Shown here in pieces: positions 16,603 to 24,125 of a stretch of 60,331 bases of DNA. Location: assembly GCA_934717805.1 (NCBI GenBank), contig CAKUZG010000002.1:1-60331 (forward strand), given 5' to 3'. The notes beneath the pieces were generated by a model. It saw nothing but the letters and a program-made list of their open reading frames with translations, was not told the origin of the DNA and searched no databases. Source of the DNA: an uncultured Candidatus Saccharibacteria bacterium (lineage in GTDB: Bacteria; Patescibacteriota; Saccharimonadia; Saccharimonadales; Saccharimonadaceae). A program made the position numbers and the translations under genes. How positions within the stretch are numbered: the stretch's first letter is position 1; each line of letters begins with the position of its first letter.

Positions 16603-17151
16603 ATGATCGTATTTTTTGGTCCAGCAGGTGCTGGTAAAAGTGTTCAAGGAAATTTGTTAGCCGCAAGAAATGATTGGCGCTGGCTTGGTGCTGGTCAACT
16701 TTTGCGTGATAGCAAAGATCCTGAACTTCTTGCGCAAATGAGTACGGGTCAATTAGTTGATCCAGAAATCGTGAATCGCGTTATGGGTGAAGCTTTGAAT
16801 CGAGCAAAAGACGGAAAAGTTAAACAAGTTATTCTTGATGGCTATCCACGTCAACTTGCTCAGGCAAAATGGCTAGTTGAAAATAAAAAGAATCATGGTC
16901 GAGATGTTGATCTTGTGATTGTTTTGGAAGTGCCACGAAGTGAGTTGATGCGTCGTCTTGCGATTCGTGGTCGTCTTGATGATACTCCAGAAGTTATTGA
17001 TGAGCGACTTCGAATTTACCGAAAAGAAATGTACCCAGTTTTGAATTACTTTAACGAAAACGGCGTAGTTATTGCGCACATTGATGGAACTGGAACTGTT
17101 GGTCAAGTTCACGATCGAATTATGGAGGAAATCGAAGCATGCGGAATTTAA
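16603..17151 (+). CDS. adk: Adenylate kinase
   Basis: Adk catalyses ATP + AMP = 2 ADP. The P-loop is GPAGAGKS at 6-13. The NMP-binding region includes GQLLRDSKDPE and LDGYPRQ. The LID is short (RLAIRGRLDDTPEV), without zinc cysteines. The frame is open 32 codons upstream, but AAAGGAA and the family N-terminus place the start at ATG 16603, giving 182 residues. The 3' end overlaps map by 13 bases, so the two are translationally coupled; adk-map is the classic order in ribosomal-protein operons. Confidence 0.94.
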   Translation: MIVFFGPAGAGKSVQGNLLAARNDWRWLGAGQLLRDSKDPELLAQMSTGQLVDPEIVNRVMGEALNRAKDGKVKQVILDGYPRQLAQAKWLVENKKNHGRDVDLVIVLEVPRSELMRRLAIRGRLDDTPEVIDERLRIYRKEMYPVLNYFNENGVVIAHIDGTGTVGQVHDRIMEEIEACGI

Positions 17152-17909
17152 TTACAGGTAATAAAACCGAAGAACAACTTCAAGCAATGCGCGAAGGTGG
17201 AAAAATCCTTGCGCGAATTTTGCGTGAATTAACTGAATTTTCGAAAGTTGGTGTAACTGGTCTTGAGGTTGATGCTTTTGCGCGTAAAAAAATTAAAGAA
17301 TACGGTGCGAAATCTGCATATCTAACACCTGAAGTTAATTTTCCGGGCGTGGTTTGTATTTCTTTAAACGACTGTGTTGTTCATGGTGCACCAAATGACA
17401 TTCCTTTCGAAAAAGGTGATGTTGTTAAATATGATATGGTGATTCAATACAAAGGTATGATGACTGATTCTGCAACAACAATGGTGGTTGGCGAAGAGCC
17501 AAAAGGTGCAGTAAAACATCTTTTGAATGATACAAAAAAAGCACTCGCTGCTGGAATTTCAGTTGTTAAGCCTGGTGTAAAAACTGGTGATATCGGTGCT
17601 GCAGTTGAAAAATCACTTAAAAAATCAAAACTTGGTAATGTTCGAGATTTGGTTGGTCATGGAATTGGCGTTAAAATGCACATGGATCCAGAAGTTCCAA
17701 ATTATGGACGAGCTGGTCAAGGTGTTGTTTTTCAAGAAGGTGACACTTTCTGTATTGAACCTATGACTTCACTTGGAAAAGGTGATGTTGTTTTTAACGG
17801 AACAGATAGCGAATGGGATGTTTTAATGCGAGATGGTTCGCTTTCGGCGCATTTTGAACACACAATTTTAGTTACTAAAGATGGTGCAGAAATTCTAACT
17901 CTAGAATAA
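17139..17909 (+). CDS. map: Methionine aminopeptidase, type I
   Basis: Map removes the initiator methionine. The pita-bread fold residues are visible: His in VVHGAPND, Asp in DMVIQYKGMMTDSAT (two metal ligands), His in GHGIGVKMH, Glu in IEPM and Glu in FEHTILVT. At 256 residues it has the usual type I length, with no N-terminal zinc extension. It starts inside the end of adk. With def and fmt elsewhere in the window, the cell has the full formyl-Met processing set. Confidence 0.96.
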   Translation: MRNLITGNKTEEQLQAMREGGKILARILRELTEFSKVGVTGLEVDAFARKKIKEYGAKSAYLTPEVNFPGVVCISLNDCVVHGAPNDIPFEKGDVVKYDMVIQYKGMMTDSATTMVVGEEPKGAVKHLLNDTKKALAAGISVVKPGVKTGDIGAAVEKSLKKSKLGNVRDLVGHGIGVKMHMDPEVPNYGRAGQGVVFQEGDTFCIEPMTSLGKGDVVFNGTDSEWDVLMRDGSLSAHFEHTILVTKDGAEILTLE

Positions 17910-17918
17910 TTCTATAAA

Positions 17919-18833
17919 ATGAAAAGAAGTGGGCTTTCGAAAGCTAATGAAGGCGCTCATGAGTATCAGTTGGATGAGCATTTTGGCCATTTGCATGATC
18001 ATATACATAGGAGTGATCTTCCGCTAGCAATTGGTTTAAATTTAGGTTTTTCAATCGTTGAATTCTTTTTAGGGATGTTTTTAGGTTCCGCAGCAATTTC
18101 TGCAGATGCGGTTCATGATTTAGGCGATGCTATTCTATTAACTTTCACGTTAGTTTTAAGTAAATTTAGCAATAAAAAACCCACTTCGATTATGAGTTAC
18201 GGATATAAACGGTTGTCTGTTTTTGGTGCCGTTTTGAATTCGTTTATTATGTTGGGGCTTTCATATATGGTGGCGAGAGCTTTATATTACGAATTTATCA
18301 CCCCGCATAATCATATATATGTGAATGTTCCAGGTTTAATGATAGTTTCAATTGCCGGAATCGTAATTAATTTATTCGCAGCCTTTCGGCTTCACGGTTC
18401 AAAGAATATTCTCGACAAAACAGTTTTGCTTCATTTTCTTGAAGATTTACTTGGTTGGGTTTTAACCTTACTTACATCTGTTTTGATTTCATTTTCTGGC
18501 CTTACAATTCTTGACCGAATCGCAAGTTTGCTCATATTGCTCTTTATCTCTTGGGGCGCAATTATAAATGCTTGGGTTGCTTTAAAAATTTTACTCCAGC
18601 GCGTACCTAATATAAAAGATTTAAACACAATTAAAAATAATATTTTAGCGATTGATGGAGTTTTAGCTATTGAAAAAATACATTTTTGGAGCCTTGATGG
18701 AGCAGAACACGTTTTTACGGCGCAGATTTTTGTGAAGGATTATTCGAAAAGTGCAGAAATTCGAAGAAAAATTTCGAGTTTTCTGCCAAATTTCCAGATT
18801 GTAGATTCAACAATTGAAATTTTAGAAAAATAA
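17919..18833 (+). CDS. Cation diffusion facilitator transporter
   Basis: CDF proteins export Zn, Mn, Co or Cd against protons. A His-rich N-terminus (HFGHLHDHIH, about 21-30) precedes six hydrophobic segments between about 35 and 225. The metal-site motifs are SADAVHDLGD in TM2 and HFLEDLLGW in TM5. A C-terminal ferredoxin-like cytoplasmic domain follows. The family form is ZitB/CzcD-like. A -10-like TATAAA lies immediately before the ATG, so it may start its own leaderless mRNA 9 bases after map. Metal specificity is not certain. Confidence 0.9.
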   Translation: MKRSGLSKANEGAHEYQLDEHFGHLHDHIHRSDLPLAIGLNLGFSIVEFFLGMFLGSAAISADAVHDLGDAILLTFTLVLSKFSNKKPTSIMSYGYKRLSVFGAVLNSFIMLGLSYMVARALYYEFITPHNHIYVNVPGLMIVSIAGIVINLFAAFRLHGSKNILDKTVLLHFLEDLLGWVLTLLTSVLISFSGLTILDRIASLLILLFISWGAIINAWVALKILLQRVPNIKDLNTIKNNILAIDGVLAIEKIHFWSLDGAEHVFTAQIFVKDYSKSAEIRRKISSFLPNFQIVDSTIEILEK

Positions 18834-18846
18834 ATTAAAAAAGTAC

Positions 18847-18875
18847 TTGCATTTTTGAAAAGGCTCGTGTATAAT
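18847..18875 (+). promoter_or_regulatory. tRNA promoter
   Basis: TTGCAT at 18847-18852, 17 bases, TATAAT at 18870-18875. Confidence 0.8.
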
Positions 18876-18895
18876 TAATTACATACTTGGTGTGT

Positions 18896-18972
18896 GCCAC
18901 CTTAGCTCAGCTGGTTAGAGCAGCTGTTTTGTAAACAGCAGGCCTTCGGTTCGAATCCGAAAGGTGGCTCCA
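18896..18972 (+). tRNA. tRNA-Thr (anticodon TGT)
   Basis: The acceptor arms GCCACCT and AGGTGGC pair, followed by T and an encoded CCA. The anticodon stem GCTGT/ACAGC closes the loop TTTGTAA, giving anticodon TGT for ACA codons. The T-arm has GGTTCGAATCC. Confidence 0.97.
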
Positions 18973-18997
18973 AGTATTTTTTAATACAAGTTAAAGT

Positions 18998-19083
18998 GCT
19001 GGGATAGTGAAGCGGTCAAACACAACAGACTGTAAATCTGTCGGCAGATGCCTTCGAAAGTTCGAATCTTTCTCCCAGCACCA
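18998..19083 (+). tRNA. tRNA-Tyr (anticodon GTA)
   Basis: The acceptor arms GCTGGGA and TCCCAGC pair, then A and an encoded CCA. The anticodon loop CTGTAAA gives GTA. The long variable arm makes it class II, as expected for bacterial tRNA-Tyr. It lies 25 bases after tRNA-Thr and shares its promoter. Confidence 0.97.
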
Positions 19084-19100
19084 GAAATTATTTTCCGAAA

Positions 19101-19134
19101 GAACACCTAATCACTGCGAGGGGTGTTTTTTTAT
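19101..19134 (+). terminator. tRNA operon terminator
   Basis: AACACC and GGTGTT pair, followed by a run of T. Confidence 0.85.
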
Positions 19135-19152
19135 TATTTCGTATTTTCGCAC

Positions 19153-19181
19153 TTGATAAAAATTAGCATTAACGGTATAAT
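19153..19181 (+). promoter_or_regulatory. ftsA promoter, leaderless
   Basis: TTGATA at 19153-19158, 17 bases, TATAAT at 19176-19181; the ftsA ATG is 6 bases further on. Confidence 0.85.
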
Positions 19182-19187
19182 GGAACT

Positions 19188-20405
19188 ATGAATGAGAATT
19201 CTCGAAATGTGGTAGGAGTAGATATTGGAACTTCAAAGGTTCGTGTTATTATTGCGAACTTCGATAAAGAAGGAATGCCAAATGTTATCGGTGTTGGCTC
19301 CGCAGAAAACAATGGAATGAAAAAAGGGGTGATAACTAATGCTCAAAGTGTTTATCAGGCTTTAGATAAGGCTTTGCTTCAAGCAGAAAGAATGGCTGGT
19401 TATGAAAGCAGTAGTGCAGTATTCAGCGTTAATGGCGCGCATGTTTTAAGCACAAATACTGATGGAATGATCGCAATCAACTCACCAGATGGAATTGTAG
19501 ATGAAGAAGATCTTCAGCGAGTTGAAGAAGTTGCTACAATTGGTAAAATTCCAACAAATCATCGAGTTTTGGAATTTATCCCATATTATTACAACCTCGA
19601 TAACCAAGAAGGTTTGGTTGACCCTTATGGAATGGAAGGTGTTCGACTAGAGGTTCATGGTAGTGCGATTTCAGCGCTAGATTCAAATATAGATAACTTA
19701 AGAAACACTGCTGCAAGGCTAGATCTTGATCCAGAACTTTATGTTCCAAGTGTTTTGGCTTCATCACGAGCATTGTTAACAGACAGTCAAAAAGAAAATG
19801 GTGTTGCGGTTGTTGATCTTGGAGCTTCAACTACAGGCGTTGCGGTTTATGAAGATGGCGCTTTGCGTTTGATAGAAGTTATCCCGCTTGGTGGAATTAA
19901 TATCACTAACGACCTTGCAATTTGCTTGAAAGTTTCACCAGAAGTTGCTGAAGAAATAAAAATTAAGCACGGTTTTGCTTTCGAAAGAAAAGAGAGTGGT
20001 GATATCGTTGTAAAACACGGCCGTGAACATTATAGCTTTAGTACGCGAGAAATTGAAGAAGTTATCGAAGCGCGACTTGAAGAAATTTTCGAAGAAGTTA
20101 AAAAGGTTCTTAAAAAATCAGGTTTCGAAAATCAATTGCCAAACGGAATTGTATTAGCAGGAGCAGGTTCAAACCTTAAGGGAATTGACGAATACGCAAG
20201 AAAACAATTACAGCTAGCAACTCGAATTGGTAAAAATGGTGTTGAGAGAACTGTTTCACAAGAAGTGAATAAACCAGAATTTTCAGCTGCAGTTGGCTTG
20301 ATAATCGAAGCAAGAAACGTAGTTCTAAGAAGAGAAGAATATCAAGATACTTTCGAGCCTAAGAGTTTTGGATTTTTCGCAAAATTATTTAAGAAAAAGC
20401 GATAA
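19188..20405 (+). CDS. ftsA: Cell division protein FtsA
   Basis: FtsA is an actin-like ATPase that tethers FtsZ to the membrane. VVGVDIGTSKVRV opens the protein (phosphate-1), VVDLGASTTGVAV is phosphate-2, and VLAGAGSNLKGI is the adenosine motif, with the 1C SHS2 subdomain between. The C-terminus (FGFFAKLFKKKR) is a short amphipathic membrane-targeting helix. Its mRNA starts about at the ATG, with no ribosome site. ftsZ follows 33 bases later with its own -10 box, so expression of the two can differ. Confidence 0.96.
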   Translation: MNENSRNVVGVDIGTSKVRVIIANFDKEGMPNVIGVGSAENNGMKKGVITNAQSVYQALDKALLQAERMAGYESSSAVFSVNGAHVLSTNTDGMIAINSPDGIVDEEDLQRVEEVATIGKIPTNHRVLEFIPYYYNLDNQEGLVDPYGMEGVRLEVHGSAISALDSNIDNLRNTAARLDLDPELYVPSVLASSRALLTDSQKENGVAVVDLGASTTGVAVYEDGALRLIEVIPLGGINITNDLAICLKVSPEVAEEIKIKHGFAFERKESGDIVVKHGREHYSFSTREIEEVIEARLEEIFEEVKKVLKKSGFENQLPNGIVLAGAGSNLKGIDEYARKQLQLATRIGKNGVERTVSQEVNKPEFSAAVGLIIEARNVVLRREEYQDTFEPKSFGFFAKLFKKKR

Positions 20406-20438
20406 AGTGATATAATGGGAGTAAATTAAGGAGAAGAA

Positions 20439-21662
20439 ATGCCAGAAATTAAACCGAATGAAGTTGAAACTTTTGCAAAAATTAAAGTTGTAGGAATTGG
20501 TGGCGCAGGTGGAAGCGCTGTTAACCGAATGAAAGATGTTGGTTTAAACAACATTGAATTTATTGCAATGAACACCGACGCTCAAGCGTTGTATAAATCA
20601 AAAGCTGATAAAAAAATTCACCTTGGTCGTGAAACAACAAATGGCTTAGGTGCAGGTGCTGATCCTATTGTTGGAGAAAGTGCTGCTCTTGAATCGCGCG
20701 AAGAAATCCGCGAGGCTCTTGAAGGTGCAGATATGGTATTTATTGCTATTGGTGCCGGTGGTGGAACTGGTTCTGGTGCTGGTCATGTTGTGGCTGAAAT
20801 CGCCCGCGAAATGGGTATTTTAACGATTGGTGTTGCTACACGACCATTTGCTTTTGAAGGTGCAAAACGAAAAACTAACGCCGACTGGGCAATTGAAAAG
20901 CTCGCAGCCGCAGTTGATACTTTAATTACAATTCCTAACGATAGACTTCTTCAAACTGTTGACCGCAACCTTCCTCTTCTTGAGACTTTCAAAATTGCTG
21001 ACGATGTTCTTCGCCAAGGAGTTCAAGGTATTTCAGAACTTATTACTGAACACGGTTTGATTAACCTTGACTTTGCTGATGTTAAATCAATTATGAGTAA
21101 TGCTGGTTCAGCCTTGATGGGAATTGGTCGTGCAAGTGGTGATAACCGAGCGCAAAAAGCTGCTGAACAAGCTATCGAAAGTCCAATGATTGAAGTTTCG
21201 ATCGAAGGCGCTCGAGGTGTATTGTTCAATGTTGCCGGTGGTTATGATATGAGCATGAGTGAAATTCAAGAAGCCGCTGAAATTATCACAGGTGCAGTTG
21301 CTCCAGATGCAAACATTATCTTTGGTGCAACTTTGAATCCAGATCTTGAAGATGAATTAATCATTACAGTTGTAGCAACTGGTTTTGACCGTGATTATAG
21401 TGAACCAGCTCCAGTTGAATCACTTGAAAACGTTGTTTCGAAAACTTTCAATCTTGAAGACGAACACGCAGATGCCCAAGAAATTGACGAAAAAGTTTCT
21501 AACGCAATTGATATGGAGCTTAAAAAAGAAGAACCATCTTCAGCTGAAGATTTCACAAGCGATATTGAAACTAAAAACATTTGGGCTCAAGACGAAGAAA
21601 AAGACGAAAGCGATGTTCCTGCATTTTTGCGCCGCCGAAAACGCAATAAAAAGGAAGACTAA
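20439..21662 (+). CDS. ftsZ: Cell division protein FtsZ
   Basis: This tubulin-like GTPase forms the Z ring. The nucleotide-binding core has GIGGAGGSAVNRM, AMNTDAQAL and the tubulin signature GAGGGTGSGAG. NPDL in the C-terminal domain belongs to the T7-type region. An acidic linker leads to the C-terminal peptide DVPAFLRRR, the docking site for FtsA. AAGGAG precedes the ATG, and TATAAT at about 20413 gives a private promoter. The stop overlaps the next gene's start (TAATG). Confidence 0.98.
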   Translation: MPEIKPNEVETFAKIKVVGIGGAGGSAVNRMKDVGLNNIEFIAMNTDAQALYKSKADKKIHLGRETTNGLGAGADPIVGESAALESREEIREALEGADMVFIAIGAGGGTGSGAGHVVAEIAREMGILTIGVATRPFAFEGAKRKTNADWAIEKLAAAVDTLITIPNDRLLQTVDRNLPLLETFKIADDVLRQGVQGISELITEHGLINLDFADVKSIMSNAGSALMGIGRASGDNRAQKAAEQAIESPMIEVSIEGARGVLFNVAGGYDMSMSEIQEAAEIITGAVAPDANIIFGATLNPDLEDELIITVVATGFDRDYSEPAPVESLENVVSKTFNLEDEHADAQEIDEKVSNAIDMELKKEEPSSAEDFTSDIETKNIWAQDEEKDESDVPAFLRRRKRNKKED

Positions 21663-22117
21663 TGGAATTTAAGCTCGACGAAACCAAGGTTCTTGAAAGT
21701 CGAATGTCGGTCGACGGCCAATCTGTGCGCCGTCGCCGAGTTGCTCCAGACGGAACTCGCTTCACAACTTACGAGCGAATTGAAAAACCGCGGATTATTG
21801 TTATTAAGTCGCAAGGTGGAAGGGAAGAGTTTAGCCGCGAAAAGCTTAAAAGCTCGATCATTCGTTCAATCGGAAAGTTTATTTCAGATCTTCAGGTTGA
21901 AGAAATCATTAACCGCGTCGAAAACGAACTTCTTCAAAAATCGAACAAAGTTTCTTCGCATCAGATTGGTGAAACTGTTTTGGCAGTTCTGTTTGAAATG
22001 AATAAAGTTGCGTATATTCGTTTTGCGAGTGTGTTTAACGGTTTCGAAACGGTTGAAGATTTCGAAGATATTTTAGTAAAAGTTAGAGGTGAAAATGAGA
22101 ATTGTAGTAGTCTATAA
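21662..22117 (+). CDS. NrdR-like ATP-cone protein lacking the zinc ribbon
   Basis: NrdR represses ribonucleotide reductase genes, using an N-terminal zinc ribbon to bind DNA and an ATP-cone to sense dATP/ATP. Here the frame and context fit NrdR (TKVLESR, RRRR, RFTTYER, then an ATP-cone with FSREKLKSSI). However, all four zinc-binding cysteines are missing: the first CxxC region reads EFKLDE and CPxC reads APDG. The protein must bind DNA without zinc or have another role. It overlaps ftsZ by the TAATG junction. The C-terminus has a short divergent tail overlapping the next gene. Confidence 0.8.
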   Translation: MEFKLDETKVLESRMSVDGQSVRRRRVAPDGTRFTTYERIEKPRIIVIKSQGGREEFSREKLKSSIIRSIGKFISDLQVEEIINRVENELLQKSNKVSSHQIGETVLAVLFEMNKVAYIRFASVFNGFETVEDFEDILVKVRGENENCSSL

Positions 22118-22355
22118 AGATTATAGCGATCATGGCCGTGAAGTTCGAGAATATATTGAGGATTTCGAAAGGCAAACGGGCTTAAAAATTGAAGTTATGG
22201 ATCCTGATTCTGGCAAAAATGAGTTTTTCTTGCGAGCTTATGATGTGGTTGAATACCCAACAATTTTAGTAATTACAGATGAAGGCCGCTTGTTGCAACA
22301 GTGGCGAGGCAAACCGCTCCCACTTTTTGATGAAGTTGCATATTATGCACGCTAA
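22095..22355 (+). CDS. Thioredoxin-fold protein without active-site cysteines
   Basis: The protein of about 87 residues has a thioredoxin-like pattern. A first strand MRIVVVYKDY is followed by a helix where CxxC would be (here SDHG). EYPTILVI then carries the cis-Pro strand, and GRLLQQWRG forms the last hairpin. With no cysteine it cannot be a disulfide reductase, so it may be a binding or structural relative. GTG at 22089 is in frame, but AGAGGTG favours ATG 22095. It overlaps the NrdR-like gene by 23 bases and ends in a terminator. Confidence 0.65.
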   Translation: MRIVVVYKDYSDHGREVREYIEDFERQTGLKIEVMDPDSGKNEFFLRAYDVVEYPTILVITDEGRLLQQWRGKPLPLFDEVAYYAR

Positions 22356-22377
22356 GTTGAAGCTTGGCGTGTTTTTA
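22348..22377 (+). terminator. Terminator of the ftsZ group
   Basis: CACGCTAAG and CTTGGCGTG form a 9-bp stem followed by five T; it overlaps the last codons of the upstream gene. From here to 22555 the DNA is AT-rich with nothing else I can identify. Confidence 0.85.
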
Positions 22378-22555
22378 TATCTTGAGGACTTTTTACGGGA
22401 TATGAAATAGGAGTATATCTTCAATTCTTTATTTTATTATATTTTAAATTATATAAAATATGTATGTCGTTTTAATTATAGAGAATATTATTCTAAGATT
22501 TATCTTAATGCGTACAAAAAACAATATTACGCCAATAAATAAAACGCTCAAAAGC

Positions 22556-22584
22556 TTGAAAATATCTTTAATTTTTGATAAAAT
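22556..22584 (+). promoter_or_regulatory. Promoter of the T-box transcript
   Basis: TTGAAA at 22556-22561, a 17-base spacer and TAAAAT at 22579-22584. Transcription should begin near 22591, just before the T-box leader. Confidence 0.8.
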
Positions 22585-22610
22585 AAGCTTGTAAAAGCGT
22601 TTTATTTTGA

Positions 22611-22783
22611 TAAATGAGCGGCTATCAACCGCGAAGCTCCCAGAAGAAAGGGTTAACCGATTAGAACTGGGCGGGAAAGCTCCGTAAAAGCTAAAATTAA
22701 GGGCTAAAAGAATCACTTCTTTTGGAATCGAGATGGTATCGCCGAGCTTGCTTGGTTCTCGAATCTAAAAGAAGTGGTTTTTA
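22611..22783 (+). promoter_or_regulatory. Isoleucine T-box leader with very short stem I
   Basis: A T-box leader binds a specific tRNA and senses its charging. The short hairpin GCGG/CCGC (22618-22632) has the loop CTATCAA, offering ATC, an Ile codon, at 22624-22626. A second stem is CCCAG/CTGGG. The T-box bulge ATGGTATCGCC (22733-22743) contains TGGT, complementary to an ACCA tRNA end. Long complementary arms (about 22710-22732 with 22757-22779) flank it and end in a T-run. The layout resembles the ultrashort-stem-I ileS T-boxes of Actinobacteria. I cannot tell from sequence whether it controls transcription or translation. Confidence 0.75.
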
Positions 22784-22803
22784 ATTTAGGAAAGGTGTAA
22801 TAA

Positions 22804-23991
22804 ATGGCAAACAATAATTTAACGTCAGCAAAAAAAGCTCGTAATGACGAATTTTACACTCAATACGAAGATATACAAAAGGAAGTTCAGGCGTATATTG
22901 ATTATAACCCAGATGTGTTCCGTGGAAAGGTTGTGTATCTTAATTGTGATGATCCTTATGAAAGTAATTTTTTCAAATTTTTTGCCAATAAATTCAATAC
23001 TTATGGAATCAAAAAGTTGGTTGCTACCAGTTACTTTAACTCACCAGTGGTAGGAACCGAGCTACAGATTTCACTTTTGCCAGATATGCCAAACAAAGAG
23101 ATTTCATCAGTTAAGAAATCTGCACCGCAAACCAACAAAACAACTGAAAATGGCGAGACAAAAGGTCGGGTGATTGAAATTACTGAGGTGACTGACGAAA
23201 ATGGTGACGGAGTATATGACCTAGAGGATATTAAAAAAATTATTCAGGCTAATGGTGGCGGCAAGCCACTGAAAGGTGATGATGATTTCCCGCCAGGCGA
23301 TTTTCGCTCAAAAGAATGTGTCGAGCTACTGAAACAAGCTGATATCGTGGTGACTAATCCGCCGTTCTCGCTGTTTCGTGAATACGTGGCACAATTGTTT
23401 GAATACGATAAGAAGTTTTTGATTATCGGTAATATGAACGCCATTACTTACAAGGAAATTTTTCCAAAGATTATGATGAATAGGATGTGGCTTGGAAATG
23501 GATTTTCAGGGGGTAATGCTTATTTTAAGATAGCTAAGTCGGAAGAGAGGGAGTTTGCTAGTGGTGTTTATGATAAAAAAACTGGACTAGTTAAGTTTCG
23601 TAATGTAGTATGGTTTGCTAATCTTGACCACGGTAAACGTCATCAAAAGTTGCAGTTGATGACTATGGCGGAAAACAAGAAGTTTAACAAAAAGGTTATA
23701 AATAGTGATATGTGTTATAAAAAGTATGATAACTATGATGCGATTGAAGTATCGTTTACAGATGCAATTCCAAGCGATTATGCTGGTGTGATGGGCGTGC
23801 CAATTTCTTTCTTGGATAAGTATAATCCAGATCAGTTTGAGATAGTTGCCTTTCGAAAGGGTGACGATGGAAAGGACTTAGTCGTTTCCGTCGAGAGAGA
23901 GAGAGAGAGAGTTGTCATCCAACCATACTTCAGAATACTTATTCGAAGGACTCAGGCATCCAGCAGCCAACGGAGAGAGGGCGTACGTTGA
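22804..23991 (+). CDS. EcoRI-type adenine-specific DNA methyltransferase, tail variant A
   Basis: The enzyme should methylate adenine in duplex DNA using SAM. NDEFYT at 14-19 is typical of the EcoRI-methylase family, VVYLNCDDP at 43-51 fits motif I, and TNPPF at 184-188 is catalytic motif IV. The C-terminal DYAGVMGVPISFLDKYNP block is also family-typical. As assembled it has 395 residues, ending after a (GA)9 tract in tail A, with PYFRILIRR. Two further family-like tails lie in the other frames. AGGAAAGGTG precedes the ATG. It is first in the operon, before the DUF262-HNH gene and ileS. It has few TTCGAA sites, unlike most neighbours, suggesting acquisition. Confidence 0.88.
   Translation: MANNNLTSAKKARNDEFYTQYEDIQKEVQAYIDYNPDVFRGKVVYLNCDDPYESNFFKFFANKFNTYGIKKLVATSYFNSPVVGTELQISLLPDMPNKEISSVKKSAPQTNKTTENGETKGRVIEITEVTDENGDGVYDLEDIKKIIQANGGGKPLKGDDDFPPGDFRSKECVELLKQADIVVTNPPFSLFREYVAQLFEYDKKFLIIGNMNAITYKEIFPKIMMNRMWLGNGFSGGNAYFKIAKSEEREFASGVYDKKTGLVKFRNVVWFANLDHGKRHQKLQLMTMAENKKFNKKVINSDMCYKKYDNYDAIEVSFTDAIPSDYAGVMGVPISFLDKYNPDQFEIVAFRKGDDGKDLVVSVERERERVVIQPYFRILIRRTQASSSQRREGVR
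23893..23911 (+). repeat. (GA)9 simple sequence repeat
   Basis: Nine GA units plus a final G lie within the coding sequence and are read as alternating Glu and Arg. The unit length is not a multiple of three, so slippage shifts the frame. Nine units lead to tail A, ten to tail B, and eight or eleven to tail C. Confidence 0.97.
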
Positions 23992-24064
23992 TGGGCAAAA
24001 GAAATATGCAAGAATACTCATACGCCACCTCTATACCAGGACTAATAAAAAATGCGGAAGGTAA
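23911..24064 (+). other. Alternative C-terminal tail B of the methyltransferase
   Basis: Read in the second frame after the GA tract (as with ten GA units), 50 codons stay open. They contain YVDGQKKYARILIR, the kind of ending expected for EcoRI-family methylases, and stop at TAA 24062-24064. The conserved Tyr codon is at 24005, 79 bp after its counterpart in tail A. The predicted protein has about 420 residues. Confidence 0.8.
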
Positions 24065-24125
24065 AATTAATGGGAAAATTACATACGCAAGAGTCACAAT
24101 ACGTAGGAAAGGAGCAGAAAAATGA
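23911..24125 (+). other. Alternative C-terminal tail C of the methyltransferase
   Basis: In the third frame (eight or eleven GA units) the sequence stays open for about 72 codons. It ends with KINGKITYARVTIRRK and stops at TGA 24123-24125, overlapping the next gene's start as ATGA. The Tyr codon is at 24084, again 79 bp from that of tail B. The predicted protein has 439 to 441 residues. The ATGA coupling suggests this is the ancestral end. Confidence 0.8.

Noticed and set aside
23893..23991. Reading the methyltransferase as a plain frameshift pseudogene or sequencing error at the GA tract
   Set aside because: All three frames remain open and end in the same family motif at exact 79-bp spacing, which decay or error would not produce. 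Raw reads are still needed to fix the copy number.
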